Assembly (NCBI RefSeq): GCF_052064335.1
Contig: NZ_JBQHVU010000012.1
Coordinates: 1-64,000 of the forward strand
Direction: 5' to 3'
Length of the DNA stretch: 64,000 nt
Source of the DNA: Weimeria sp002480925
Lineage (GTDB): Bacteria; Bacillota; Clostridia; Lachnospirales; Lachnospiraceae
The stretch's first letter is position 1. Every line of letters begins with the position of its first letter. The position numbers and the translations under genes were made by a program. Shown one piece after another: positions 1 through 7,582 of this stretch. The notes beneath the pieces are model-generated. The model was not told the origin of the DNA, ran no database searches, and worked only from the letters and a program-made list of their open reading frames with translations.

Positions 1-51
1 ATATTGGATGTAAAGCTGTACTGCCTTCATCCTATCCTCGTAAGAATACAT
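1..51 (-). CDS. IS3-family transposase OrfA, N-terminus only (runs off window)
   Basis: Reading the minus strand from the ATG at 51 gives MYSYEDRMKAVQLYIQY, which resembles the opening of the OrfA helix-turn-helix protein of IS3/IS150-type elements. An AAGGAGG ribosome binding site lies about 8 nt before the start. Only 17 codons are in the window, so whether the transposase is intact cannot be judged. The family assignment rests on this short N-terminal resemblance. Confidence 0.6.
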   Translation of the reverse strand, partial: MYSYEDRMKAVQLYIQY

Positions 52-131
52 GTTTGCGCAGACCTCCTTCTGGTTCCTGATTCAGGTCCAGGTTTTTGTC
101 CGCACCCCCTTTTGTACATTTTTACTTGACA
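1..131 (-). mobile_element. Terminal part of an IS3/IS150-type insertion sequence
   Basis: The OrfA start is preceded on the minus strand by about 80 nt of non-coding sequence with a G-rich tract. A likely element tip, TGTCAAGTAAAA, ends at 131; IS3-family ends typically begin with TG. The other end lies outside the window, so the inverted repeat and the target duplication cannot be checked. The exact boundary is an inference. Confidence 0.45.
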
Positions 132-209
132 GTTAACATGGAAAACTGTTTACAGAAATTCAGAATGTGTAATACTGAAAGTAACAAATAACTATAGAAA
201 TGGAGGTAA

Positions 210-266
210 ATGATGAGAACTGTAATTTCAATATTACTTGAGGAATATATGGAAGAAGATGACTGA
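210..266 (+). CDS. Very short ORF (18 codons) with a good ribosome binding site
   Basis: ATG-ATG at 210 is preceded by GGAGG at 202-206. The frame encodes MMRTVISILLEEYMEEDD and stops at 266. It precedes the truncated gene at 338 on the same strand. It may be a leader peptide or the decayed start of a larger gene. I do not recognise it. Confidence 0.25.
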   Translation: MMRTVISILLEEYMEEDD

Positions 267-337
267 GGGGTTACTGATGCGGTTGTTAGAATTACAACTA
301 AAATCAGTTGCTAGATAGTTATAAGGTGGTGAGTATC

Positions 338-529
338 ATGGCAATTAGGTACATTAATCCAGATAAAGTAATAGAAGACTATAAAAAGAGACACCCAGAG
401 TATACAAGCCATAAACTTACTGTGGCAGTTTATCCTCAGTCATATGTGATAAAAAATGATAATCGAAAGCTTGAAACAGTTCAGAGTGATGATCAAGATA
501 TGGTATCATCAGCTGTCTCGAGAGTTTGA
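338..529 (+). pseudogene. Small hypothetical gene truncated by the IS256-type element
   Basis: The best start is the ATG at 338, after GGTGGTGAG, giving MAIRYINPDKVIEDYKKRH and so on. The frame continues to 529, but the left inverted repeat of the IS begins at 520, so the last residues (SRV) are encoded by the IS tip. The true 3' part of the gene is therefore missing. About 60 native residues remain, rich in K, Y and D. I do not recognise the family. Nothing right of the IS at 1976 visibly continues this frame. Confidence 0.45.
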
Positions 530-544
530 AAAAAAGTCTGTAAA
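520..544 (+). repeat. Left terminal inverted repeat of the IS256-type element
   Basis: This pairs imperfectly (about 19 of 25 positions) with the right end at 1951-1975. The outer six bases, GAGAGT, match exactly, as do an inner TGAAA and a TCTGTAAA block. Confidence 0.6.
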
Positions 545-600
545 AGTTTCTTTGTGAGGTCTTTCATGATACAATCTTATTTCATGAAGTGCCTTTTATT

Positions 601-1767
601 ATGGCTAGAAGAGAAAAGAAACCATACTCCACGTTCAAATGACAGATGGCAAGAGAGCCATCATCCAGGGACTTCTTTCGGAGAATGATATCCAGAATGC
701 CAACGACATCCAGGAAGCTCTTAAAGACCTGCTTGGAGGCACCATCAAGGAGATTATGGAGGCTGAGATGGATGACCATCTGGGCTATGAGAAATCCGAA
801 CGTAACGGGGATGATGACGAGGACCGTGATTACCGCAATGGCTACAAGACCAAACGGATCAATTCAAGCTATGGCAGCATGGACATTGATGTTCCCCAGG
901 ATCGTAATTCAACATTTGAGCCAAAGGTCGTAAAGAAGCGCCAGAAAGACATTTCTGAGATAGATCAGAAGATCATCTCCATGTATGCCAAGGGAATGTC
1001 AACAACACAGATATCTGACATAATACGCGATATATACGGCTTTGACGCCAGTGAGGGCTTTATCTCTGATGTCACGGATAAGATCATGCCTCAGATTGAG
1101 GAATGGCAGAACAGGCCGCTCTCATCCGTCTATCCGATAGTCTTTATCGATGCCATCCATTTTTCTGTCCGTGATGACAGTGTGGTCAGAAAGCTGGTCG
1201 CAGGTCCTGAATTCTCTTAAAAACCGCGGTGTGCAGGATATACTGGTTCTCTGCTCTGATAATCTCTCAGGAATAAAGGATGCCATAACTACGGCATTCC
1301 CTAAGACCGAGCAGCAGAGATGCATTGTTCACATGGTACGCAACACGCTCAAATACGTGCCAAACAAAGACATGAAGGCCTTTGCCAAGAATCTGAGGAC
1401 AATATATACCGCTGCCGATGAACAGGCAGCACTGGCTCAGCTGGAGGCCGTCACAGAGAAGTGGAAACCACAGTACCCATATGCCATGCAGCGTTGGAAC
1501 GACAACTGGGATGCCATATCTCCGATCTTTAAATTCTCAAAGGACGTGAGAACAGCTTTCTACACGACGAATGCGATAGAATCGCTCAATTCCTCACTGC
1601 GCCGTCTGAACCGCCAGAGGAGCGTATTTCCCAGCTCTCAGGCACTCCTGAAGGCCCTGTACCTGGCAACATTTGAGGCAACCAAAAAGTGGACAATGCC
1701 AATCAGAAACTGTCACAAAGTCCGCGGTGAGCTGAAGATCATGTACCCCGACAGGCTTCCAGACTGA
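601..1767 (+). pseudogene. IS256-family (Mutator-like) transposase, two disruptions
   Basis: The frame opens at ATG 601 (MARREKKPYSTF) and stops after 13 codons. The family-typical continuation MTDGKRAIIQGLL begins at ATG 639 in a frame shifted as by loss of one base. It runs to KLV near 1198 and then goes out of frame. The C-terminal half resumes at about 1202 (VLNSLKNRGV). In intact relatives about 32 residues separate these motifs, so roughly 89 nt have been lost. The DDE-type motifs FIDAIH, CSDNLSG and TTNAIESLN are all still legible. The product cannot be made as one protein. Confidence 0.85.
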
Positions 1768-1950
1768 AACTGATTATAATAACAAATAACATAAACAATC
1801 AAAAAATGGGACGTCCAGATTCACTGGGCGTCATTGACATGCCTGTCTTTTTGTGATACAAAAGTAACCATGTGACTTGAATTCCACTGATTATGATTTT
1901 TATCTGTATTATGGCTTTCTATCACAGTAACCTTTAGTGAAAGATCTCAA

Positions 1951-1975
1951 TTTACAGAAAAACTTTCATACTCTC
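1951..1975 (-). repeat. Right terminal inverted repeat of the IS256-type element
   Basis: On the minus strand the repeat starts GAGAGTATGAAA and reaches TCTGTAAA. It is the partner of 520-544. Confidence 0.6.
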
Positions 1976-2149
1976 ACAAAAACAGACCGCTCGTTGGGGA
2001 GATTCTCCCCACGCCCCTCTCATCTGTCTGCTTTGCAGCCAGAACATCACCTCGCTTCGCTCGGTTGAATAGTTCCTTCCTGTGTATTTCATTCCAGTCT
2101 ACTCTTTTTTAAGCAGTTCATCAAGCAGCTTTATCCCCTATGCCGTATA
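1976..2149. other. Intergenic DNA with hairpins, one resembling the dispersed element
   Basis: No gene is seen here. TGGGGAG and CTCCCCA form a short perfect hairpin near 1995-2011. The stretch around 2041-2075 has a GAAC...GTTC outer pairing and an ACC/GGT inner stem around a TCGCTTCGCTC loop. This is the loop type of the structured repeats at 3211 and 55504, so it may be a degenerate copy. Confidence 0.35.
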
Positions 2150-2179
2150 TTGAATTTCTCTTTCTTCTTCTGATATAAT
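2150..2179 (+). promoter_or_regulatory. Probable sigma-A promoter of the MIF-like gene
   Basis: The -35 is TTGAAT at 2150-2155 and the -10 is TATAAT at 2174-2179, with an 18-nt spacer. The start codon follows at 2216 with AAGGAGG just before it. Confidence 0.6.
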
Positions 2180-2215
2180 TTCATAAACCAGGCATCAGAA
2201 TAAGGAGGTATCGCC

Positions 2216-2560
2216 ATGCCATTTATCAATTCAAAAGTAAGCGTTCAGGTCACACCTGAACAGGAAAAAAAGCTTAAGACCAGACTCGGACAGGCAATAT
2301 CTGTCATCCCCGGAAAGAGCGAGCAGTGGCTCATGACCGGATTTGAGGACAACTATCACCTGTATTTCCGAGGAGAAAACTCTGAACCTTCAGCGTTCAT
2401 TGAAGTACAGATTTATGGGACACCATCAGCATCTGCTATGGAACAGCTGACCGGAGAGATTACACAGATATTCAACGAAGTCCTTGCCATATCACCTGAT
2501 CACATTTATATCAGTTATCACCCTACTGATTACTGGGGATGGAATGGGACTGACTTCTGA
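2216..2560 (+). CDS. MIF / phenylpyruvate tautomerase family protein
   Basis: The protein has 114 residues, the usual length for the macrophage migration inhibitory factor family. Pro2, the catalytic N-terminal base exposed after Met removal, is present in MPFINSKVSV. The C-terminal half carries the typical LTGEITQIF, SPDHIYISY and YWGWNG segments. Family members are small trimeric tautomerases; phenylpyruvate or similar keto-enol substrates are likely but not shown by sequence. AAGGAGG precedes the ATG. It is a single-gene unit with its own promoter, convergent with hsp20. The family call is firm; the physiological substrate is unknown. Confidence 0.88.
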   Translation: MPFINSKVSVQVTPEQEKKLKTRLGQAISVIPGKSEQWLMTGFEDNYHLYFRGENSEPSAFIEVQIYGTPSASAMEQLTGEITQIFNEVLAISPDHIYISYHPTDYWGWNGTDF

Positions 2561-2572
2561 TTTGTCTTTAAC

Positions 2573-2605
2573 AAAAAACGGAGCGGTGCCTTATGGCACC
2601 GCCCC
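2573..2605 (-). terminator. Rho-independent terminator of hsp20
   Basis: An 11-bp stem with one mismatch (2580-2590 with 2595-2605) and a TTAT loop is followed on the minus strand by a T6 tract (2573-2578). It lies just past the hsp20 stop. It may also slow transcripts coming from the tautomerase gene. Confidence 0.8.
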
Positions 2606-2650
2606 GATTGGATAAAACTATAAACCCATTATGGAAAACTAGCTATCAAA

Positions 2651-3112
2651 TTAATGAACTTCAATCATATGTGAAGTATCTGCTTCGACCTTCTTCTGGT
2701 CTTTCTTTGGAAGTTCAAGTGTCAGGACTCCGTTCTTGTAGCTTGCGTTAATTTCCTTCTCAGTGATCTCATCGCCTATATAGAAGCTTCTGCTCATCGA
2801 GCCTTCGTATCTCTCTTTCCTCAGATACTTCCTGTCTTCATTCTTATCTTCCTTATCAAGGCCTTTCTCAGCGCTGATGGTAAGATATCCATTCTTAAGT
2901 TCTACCTTGACATTATCCTTATCGAATCCAGGGAGATCGACTGAAACCTCGTACTTGTCGCCATTCTCCTTAACATCTGTCTTCATAATGTTCTTTGCAT
3001 GTCTGCCATAAAGAACCTTGTCAACATCCGGGAACTGTGGCATCCTGAAATCGAACCAGTCATCAAAATCATCATCAAATAAACTCTCACCAAAAATACT
3101 CGGCATCATCAT
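2651..3112 (-). CDS. Small heat shock protein, Hsp20/alpha-crystallin family
   Basis: The protein has 153 residues. It has an N-terminal arm rich in F and D, then an alpha-crystallin domain (about residues 40-140) with the hallmark DLPGFDKDNVKVEL and a C-terminal GVLTLELPK. Family members are ATP-independent holdases that form oligomers and bind unfolding proteins. The start is the first of three ATGs, 8 nt after GGAGG. A sigma-A promoter overlapping a CIRCE operator sits about 230 nt upstream, so HrcA control by heat is expected. The long leader contains a structured repeat. A terminator follows the gene. Confidence 0.95.
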   Translation of the reverse strand: MMMPSIFGESLFDDDFDDWFDFRMPQFPDVDKVLYGRHAKNIMKTDVKENGDKYEVSVDLPGFDKDNVKVELKNGYLTISAEKGLDKEDKNEDRKYLRKERYEGSMSRSFYIGDEITEKEINASYKNGVLTLELPKKDQKKVEADTSHMIEVH

Positions 3113-3210
3113 ACGTCATTCCTCCAATCTGATCTGTACGGCGACATCCGAACCTTATCTGCTGTCGCTGCCTAAATATTTTTTCTGAAGTTCATCGCTT
3201 CTGTAAGGTA

Positions 3211-3309
3211 GTTCTTCTCGCTAAATTCGAGCTTGGCTTCCGCTCGCTCTCATTAATCTCAAAGAACGGGTTCGGAATGGATTCGAACTTCGCTTCGCTT
3301 GTTCTCATC
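3211..3309 (-). repeat. Structured two-hairpin repeat, copy 1 (hsp20 leader)
   Basis: Hairpin I is closed by GTTCTT (3211-3216) and AAGAAC (3262-3267), with an inner stem CGAGC (3228-3232)/GCTCG (3242-3246). Hairpin II pairs GATTCGAAC (3280-3288) with GTTCTCATC (3301-3309), 7 of 9 pairs, around a TTCGCTTCGCTT loop. The same layout recurs at 55504 and 55765 with compensatory base changes. In the hsp20 transcript (minus strand) both hairpins lie in the 5' leader. The function is unknown. Confidence 0.7.
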
Positions 3310-3340
3310 TCATTCCTTTCACCCTCACCCTTCGACTATA

Positions 3341-3369
3341 GTTATATCACCACTTGTTAGCACTGTCAA
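3341..3369 (-). promoter_or_regulatory. Sigma-A promoter of hsp20
   Basis: On the minus strand, the -35 is TTGACA (3364-3369), the spacer is 17 nt and the -10 is TATAAC (3341-3346). The -35 box and part of the spacer lie within the CIRCE operator, as expected for HrcA repression. The predicted leader is about 220 nt. Confidence 0.85.
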
Positions 3370-3383
3370 GCATAGAGTGCTAA
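3357..3383. promoter_or_regulatory. CIRCE operator (HrcA binding site)
   Basis: TTAGCACTG-N9-GAGTGCTAA differs from the CIRCE consensus at one position. It overlaps the hsp20 -35 box. Binding by HrcA would block the promoter until heat stress. hrcA, groE and dnaK are not in the window. Confidence 0.92.
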
Positions 3384-3454
3384 TTTCACAAATTCTTCAC
3401 AATTTTAGTACATTTCTTGAAAACAATTCTGCAAACTGGAAGTTGTCGAGATGA

Positions 3455-4549
3455 TCAGTTATCATCATTCAGTTCATCCTCTATTTCCTCAATGGTTGGC
3501 ATTGATGACTTGATATCTTCAGGCAGAACATTTGTCAGTTCATATTCTGAAACACCAACAGGATATTTGATTCCGTTTGCAGCATATTGTGCCAGAACAT
3601 TATCCTTTGTCTTACAGATCAGCAGTCCAATAGTCTGTCCGTCCATATCAGACCGCAGCATTCCATCAACAGCCGCGGCATATGTTGTAAGCTGCCCCAT
3701 ATCCCTCGGATCAAATTCTCTTACCTTTATCTCGACCACTACATAGCAGTGCAGATGGACATTATAGAAAAGCATATCAAGAAATTGCTCTGTATTGCCT
3801 ACTACCAACCTATATTCTCTTCCAAGTAATGCAAATCCTTTCCCCAGTTCCAGAAAAAAATCCTGAAGATTATCCATCAGAGCATCTTTCAGTTCTTTTT
3901 CATTATAGTCAGTCCTGAGTGTCAGGAAATCGAAATTATATGGGTCTTTCGTTATCTGCTGTGCCAGGTCGCTCTGCTCTGCTGGAAGGCTCAGTTTAAA
4001 ATTGGTGACCGCCTTTCCCTTGCGCTCGTAAAGATTCGTATCAAGAAAGTTCATCAGAACAGCACGAGACCAGTTGTTGGAAAGAGTCTCTTTCACGAAG
4101 AATAAGGCCTTAGCCCTGTCTCCCTTGCATTTATCAATGATCAGTTTATTATGTCCCCATGGAATCCTGAACACAAGTGCAACGTCACTTTCGTCCCCAA
4201 GTTGAGGGCTTTTTAATTCGTCCCCAACCTGGGGACTTTTTTCCATTGCGTCAGGAAACAATTCATAGAACGACCTCATATACTTGAGATTTGTCACTGA
4301 AAATGACTTCACTCCCGGAATCGACTTCTGAATATCCCTGCTGATTTTTTCAATATATCCGCTTCCCCATTTACTTTTCGCGCGCATCAAAACTATATCC
4401 CGCCCAAGAGTCCAATAAAACCGCAGCATTTCCTCATTGACATGAGTTGCTGCCTTTATCTGACTCTGACGGAACCGGCTACTAATATTCTTAATCCACT
4501 CCCTATACTCCCGATCAAAAGCATCCACATTGCTTATTTTATCAGACAT
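3455..4549 (-). CDS. YhcG-type PDDEXK nuclease family protein (DUF1016)
   Basis: The protein has about 364 residues. The N-terminal half is helical (DUF1016_N, with YWTLGRDIV and VTNLKYMRSFYELFP). The C-terminal half is a PDDEXK fold with FLDMLFYN and VVVEIKV supplying the acidic and Lys residues. YhcG-type proteins are often found near restriction-modification or recombination genes, but here the gene stands alone. The ATG at 4549, 8 nt after AAGGA, is preferred to the in-frame TTG at 4555. Around residue 110 a short motif is duplicated (KSPQVGDE then KSPQLGDE), apparently a recent micro-duplication. The family is firm, the role is unclear. Confidence 0.85.
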   Translation of the reverse strand: MSDKISNVDAFDREYREWIKNISSRFRQSQIKAATHVNEEMLRFYWTLGRDIVLMRAKSKWGSGYIEKISRDIQKSIPGVKSFSVTNLKYMRSFYELFPDAMEKSPQVGDELKSPQLGDESDVALVFRIPWGHNKLIIDKCKGDRAKALFFVKETLSNNWSRAVLMNFLDTNLYERKGKAVTNFKLSLPAEQSDLAQQITKDPYNFDFLTLRTDYNEKELKDALMDNLQDFFLELGKGFALLGREYRLVVGNTEQFLDMLFYNVHLHCYVVVEIKVREFDPRDMGQLTTYAAAVDGMLRSDMDGQTIGLLICKTKDNVLAQYAANGIKYPVGVSEYELTNVLPEDIKSSMPTIEEIEDELNDDN

Positions 4550-4929
4550 GCTCAAAATCCTTTCTTTCCGACAAATTCTAATTTGTGTAAGAATACCACA
4601 GAATACATAACTTTTCTACCTGACCTCCTACAGATTTCTCCAGTATAATTTCGATCTGTAGGGTATCCGAGGATTGAAATTCAACGATCCTGATCATAAC
4701 CCATGATTCTTCTGTATTAAAGTATATTAGTATTAGGTTAATGTTATCACTTTCTTTCATATTTTATTCTTATATCTACAAACTCACTTTCTCAACATAC
4801 CCATTCATAATTCCCGCTCCATCCATATTTACCACTAACGACATATATGTCGGGAATAGAATGACGTCACGGTTTCCCATTCCTTTGACATTATCCTGAT
4901 AAGGTGATCATTCTCATATCTATTTGAGC
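4550..4929. other. AT-rich intergenic region with a palindrome
   Basis: No convincing gene is seen. A perfect 14-bp palindrome (CGACATATATGTCG, 4839-4852) is overlapped by an outer TTCCCG...CGGGAA pairing (4811-4816 with 4851-4856). TGACGTCA occurs at 4862-4869. These look operator-like, but no regulator gene is adjacent. Confidence 0.3.
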
Positions 4930-4964
4930 AAAAAAATAACAGTGAGATCCTGTCTCACTGTTAT
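4930..4964 (-). terminator. Rho-independent terminator after lysS
   Basis: A 12-bp perfect stem (ATAACAGTGAGA with TCTCACTGTTAT, 4936-4964) is followed on the minus strand by a T tract at 4930-4936. It ends the greA-lysS unit. Confidence 0.9.
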
Positions 4965-4997
4965 TGATGATTCAAATTATTTAATTTTATTCCCTGA

Positions 4998-7010
4998 TTA
5001 GCACATCCTGGCACCTGCCGGGATGTGGTTGTCGAGCATCACTACATGGAGTTCTTCTTCACCATTGCGTTCGTCAACTGCACTGATGATCATTCCACAG
5101 CTGTCGATTCCCATCATCTTCCTTGGTGGAAGGTTTACAATGGCAAGGAGAGTCTTTCCTACGAGTTCTTCAGGCTCATAGTACTTATGGATTCCGCTAA
5201 GGATCGTACGATCTGTTCCTGTCCCATCATCAAGTGTAAACTGAAGGAGCTTCTTACTCTTCGGAACTGCTACGCATTCCTTTACCTTTACTGCTCTGAA
5301 ATCAGACTTACAAAATGTATCGAAGTCTACCTCATCTGTCAGGAAGTCCTCAACCTTTACGCCACTGAAATCGATCTGTGAATTCGGAGTAAAGAATCCA
5401 TTATTGTCACCATTCTGAGTGGATGAGCAACTAGATTTCGTATCTGATGCATCCAGACTCTTGAGCGTTGGAAAGAGGATCACATCCCTGATTGCCTCAC
5501 TGTTTGTCAGAAGCATGCAGAGTCTGTCGATACCATAGCCGATACCACCTGTAGGAGGCATTCCTACCTCGATAGCATTCAGGAAGTCCTCGTCTGTATG
5601 ATTGGCCTCCTCATCTCCTGCAGCTGCCAGCTTGTCCTGCTCTGCGAAACGCTCTCTCTGATCGATTGGGTCGTTGAGCTCTGAGTATGCGTTGCACATC
5701 TCCCAGCCGTTGATATAGAGCTCGAATCTCTCAACCTTTGACGGATCAGATGGCTTCTTCTTGGTCAGAGGAGAGATCTCGATAGGATGATCCATTATGA
5801 AGGTAGGCTGGATCATCTTGTCCTCACAGTATTCGTCGAAGAAGAGATTGACAATATCGCCCTTCTTATGACGGTCCTCATAGGCAATATGGTGGTCGTC
5901 TGCTATCTTCTTTGCTTCCTCATCGGATGATACAGCATCAAAGTCCACGCCCGTCTCTTCCTTTATGGCCTCTGTCATTGTAAGCTTTCTGAATGGCTTA
6001 CCCAGGTCGATCTCTACTCCTGTGCCCTTTTCCTTATCTCCGTAATAGATCTTTGTGCCGCCGCAGACCTTTTCTGCCAGATGGCGGAACATGCTCTCTG
6101 TGAGTTCCATCATTCCGTTGTAGTCTGTGTAAGCCTGGTAGAGCTCCATCAGTGTGAACTCAGGATTGTGCCTGGTATCTACGCCCTCATTCCTGAATAC
6201 TCGTCCGATCTCGTAGACTCTCTCAAGTCCGCCGACGATGAGTCTCTTCAGATAGAGCTCGAGAGAAATACGAAGCTTGACATCCTCATCGAGAGAATTG
6301 TAATGAGTCTCAAATGGTCTGGCAGCGGCTCCGCCTGCGTTGTGAACAAGCATAGGAGTCTCGACTTCCATGAAATTCCTCTTGGCAAGGAAATTCCTGA
6401 TCTCTGCGATGATCTGGGATCTCTTTACAAAAGTCTCCTTGACATCAGGATTCATGATCAGGTCAAGGTATCTCTGACGGTATCTGATATCGGTATCTGT
6501 GAGTCCATGGAACTTCTCAGGAAGGATCTGGAGACTCTTGGAGAGAAGTGTGACTTCCTTCGCATGAACTGAGATCTCGCCTGTCTTTGTCTTGAAGACA
6601 AAGCCCTTTACTCCAAGGATATCACCCACATCATACTTCTTGAAGTATGCGTATTCATCGTCTCCGAGATCATTCCTTGTGACATAGATCTGCATATCGC
6701 CCTTGAGGTCGCGGAGATTAGCAAATGAGGCCTTTCCCATCACACGCTTGAACATCATACGTCCTGCTATGGAAACTACCTTTCCCTCCGGTATATCCTC
6801 AAGCGGTACTACCTTTGCCTTTCCTTCCTCGTCAACTGGAGGTACGAATTCGAGCTCATCGAAATGCTCTCGTATATCACTGGTATGATTAGTCTGGTCA
6901 TACTTAGTGATCCTGAAAGGATCGCGGCCTGCTGCCTGAAGCTCGGCAAGCTTGTCCCTTCTGATCTGTAAAAGCTGGTTATTATCCTGTGAATTATTCT
7001 TTGCTGGCAT
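4998..7010 (-). CDS. lysS: Lysyl-tRNA synthetase (class II) with a C-terminal tRNA-binding domain
   Basis: The enzyme attaches lysine to tRNA-Lys in the cytosol. At 670 residues it is well over the usual length of about 500. It has an N-terminal OB-fold anticodon domain (about 70-180), then the class II core with motif 2 in YEIGRVFRNEG and HNPEFTLMELY, and motif 3 in GIGYGIDRLCMLL. After a Ser/Asn-rich linker (about 525-555), residues about 558-670 form an EMAPII/CsaA-type tRNA-binding OB domain (DFRAVKVKECVAVP, LPPRKMMGIDSCGM) like the one ending MetG. This should add general tRNA affinity. The start is 18 nt after the greA stop, so the two are co-transcribed. Confidence 0.97.
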   Translation of the reverse strand: MPAKNNSQDNNQLLQIRRDKLAELQAAGRDPFRITKYDQTNHTSDIREHFDELEFVPPVDEEGKAKVVPLEDIPEGKVVSIAGRMMFKRVMGKASFANLRDLKGDMQIYVTRNDLGDDEYAYFKKYDVGDILGVKGFVFKTKTGEISVHAKEVTLLSKSLQILPEKFHGLTDTDIRYRQRYLDLIMNPDVKETFVKRSQIIAEIRNFLAKRNFMEVETPMLVHNAGGAAARPFETHYNSLDEDVKLRISLELYLKRLIVGGLERVYEIGRVFRNEGVDTRHNPEFTLMELYQAYTDYNGMMELTESMFRHLAEKVCGGTKIYYGDKEKGTGVEIDLGKPFRKLTMTEAIKEETGVDFDAVSSDEEAKKIADDHHIAYEDRHKKGDIVNLFFDEYCEDKMIQPTFIMDHPIEISPLTKKKPSDPSKVERFELYINGWEMCNAYSELNDPIDQRERFAEQDKLAAAGDEEANHTDEDFLNAIEVGMPPTGGIGYGIDRLCMLLTNSEAIRDVILFPTLKSLDASDTKSSCSSTQNGDNNGFFTPNSQIDFSGVKVEDFLTDEVDFDTFCKSDFRAVKVKECVAVPKSKKLLQFTLDDGTGTDRTILSGIHKYYEPEELVGKTLLAIVNLPPRKMMGIDSCGMIISAVDERNGEEELHVVMLDNHIPAGARMC

Positions 7011-7028
7011 TGTATTCCTTCGTTCTGA

Positions 7029-7505
7029 TCAATCGTTGGTCCTGTATGCATCTGCTATCCTGTAGCTGAAGCTTCCTGCCTCTGTCTCTACAGTAACTGT
7101 GTCTCCGCTTACGTGACCTATTATGGCTGCTCCGACCGGAGACTCGTTTGAGATCTTTCCATTGAGGATATCGACCTCGTTGGAACCCACGATCTTGTAC
7201 TCATCCTCTTCTCCATCCTCGTCAACGAGCTTTACTGTGTAGCCGATATTTATCTTACCTGAATCATCCTGAGCAACGACCTCGGCATCCTTTAAGATCT
7301 CCTGGATATCCTTGATCCTGTCCTCGATCTTACCCTGCTCATCCATTGCTGCATCATACTCGGCATTCTCCGAAAGATCTCCCTGCTCTCTGGCCTCGGC
7401 GATCTTCTTAGTGATTGCTGGACGCTGCACATGTATCAGATCCTGCAGCTCATCCTCTAGTTTTTTCTTACCCTCTTTTGTCATCAGGTTCTTTTTTTCA
7501 GCCAT
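7029..7505 (-). CDS. greA: Transcription elongation factor GreA
   Basis: The protein has 158 residues, the standard length. It has an N-terminal coiled coil (GKKKLEDELQDL, QGDLSENAEYDAA) whose acidic tip enters the RNA polymerase secondary channel to stimulate transcript cleavage. The C-terminal FKBP-like domain has the ESPVGAAIIGH motif. AAAGGA precedes the ATG. It has its own promoter (7548-7576) and leads the greA-lysS operon. The identification is secure. Confidence 0.97.
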   Translation of the reverse strand: MAEKKNLMTKEGKKKLEDELQDLIHVQRPAITKKIAEAREQGDLSENAEYDAAMDEQGKIEDRIKDIQEILKDAEVVAQDDSGKINIGYTVKLVDEDGEEDEYKIVGSNEVDILNGKISNESPVGAAIIGHVSGDTVTVETEAGSFSYRIADAYRTND

Positions 7506-7547
7506 GACAGTGTCCTTTCCTGTATTATCTAAAAATTTTGCCTAAAT

Positions 7548-7576
7548 AGTATATACTTATACCGTATAAAAGTCAA
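7548..7576 (-). promoter_or_regulatory. Sigma-A promoter of greA-lysS
   Basis: Minus strand: TTGACT (7571-7576), 17-nt spacer, TATACT (7548-7553), about 40 nt before the greA ATG. Confidence 0.8.
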
Positions 7577-7582
7577 TGGCAG

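Larger units (their letters stand above)
520..1975 (+). mobile_element. Decayed IS256-family insertion sequence (about 1.46 kb)
   Basis: Imperfect terminal inverted repeats bound the element. The left end starts GAGAGTTTGAAA at 520, and the right end, read on the minus strand from 1975, starts GAGAGTATGAAA; both reach TCTGTAAA about 18-25 nt in. About 19 of 25 positions match. The flanking octamers differ, so no target duplication is visible. The single transposase gene inside is broken twice, so the copy should not move by itself. A 9-bp stem with a 5-nt loop at 1810-1832 follows the transposase. Confidence 0.75.

Noticed and set aside
4578..4760. 60-residue open frame on the minus strand
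   Set aside because: No ribosome binding site and no recognisable family; the composition looks like non-coding AT-rich DNA.
4839..4869. Palindromes (CGACATATATGTCG, TGACGTCA) as an assigned operator
   Set aside because: No adjacent regulator or promoter gives a reason to name a binding protein.
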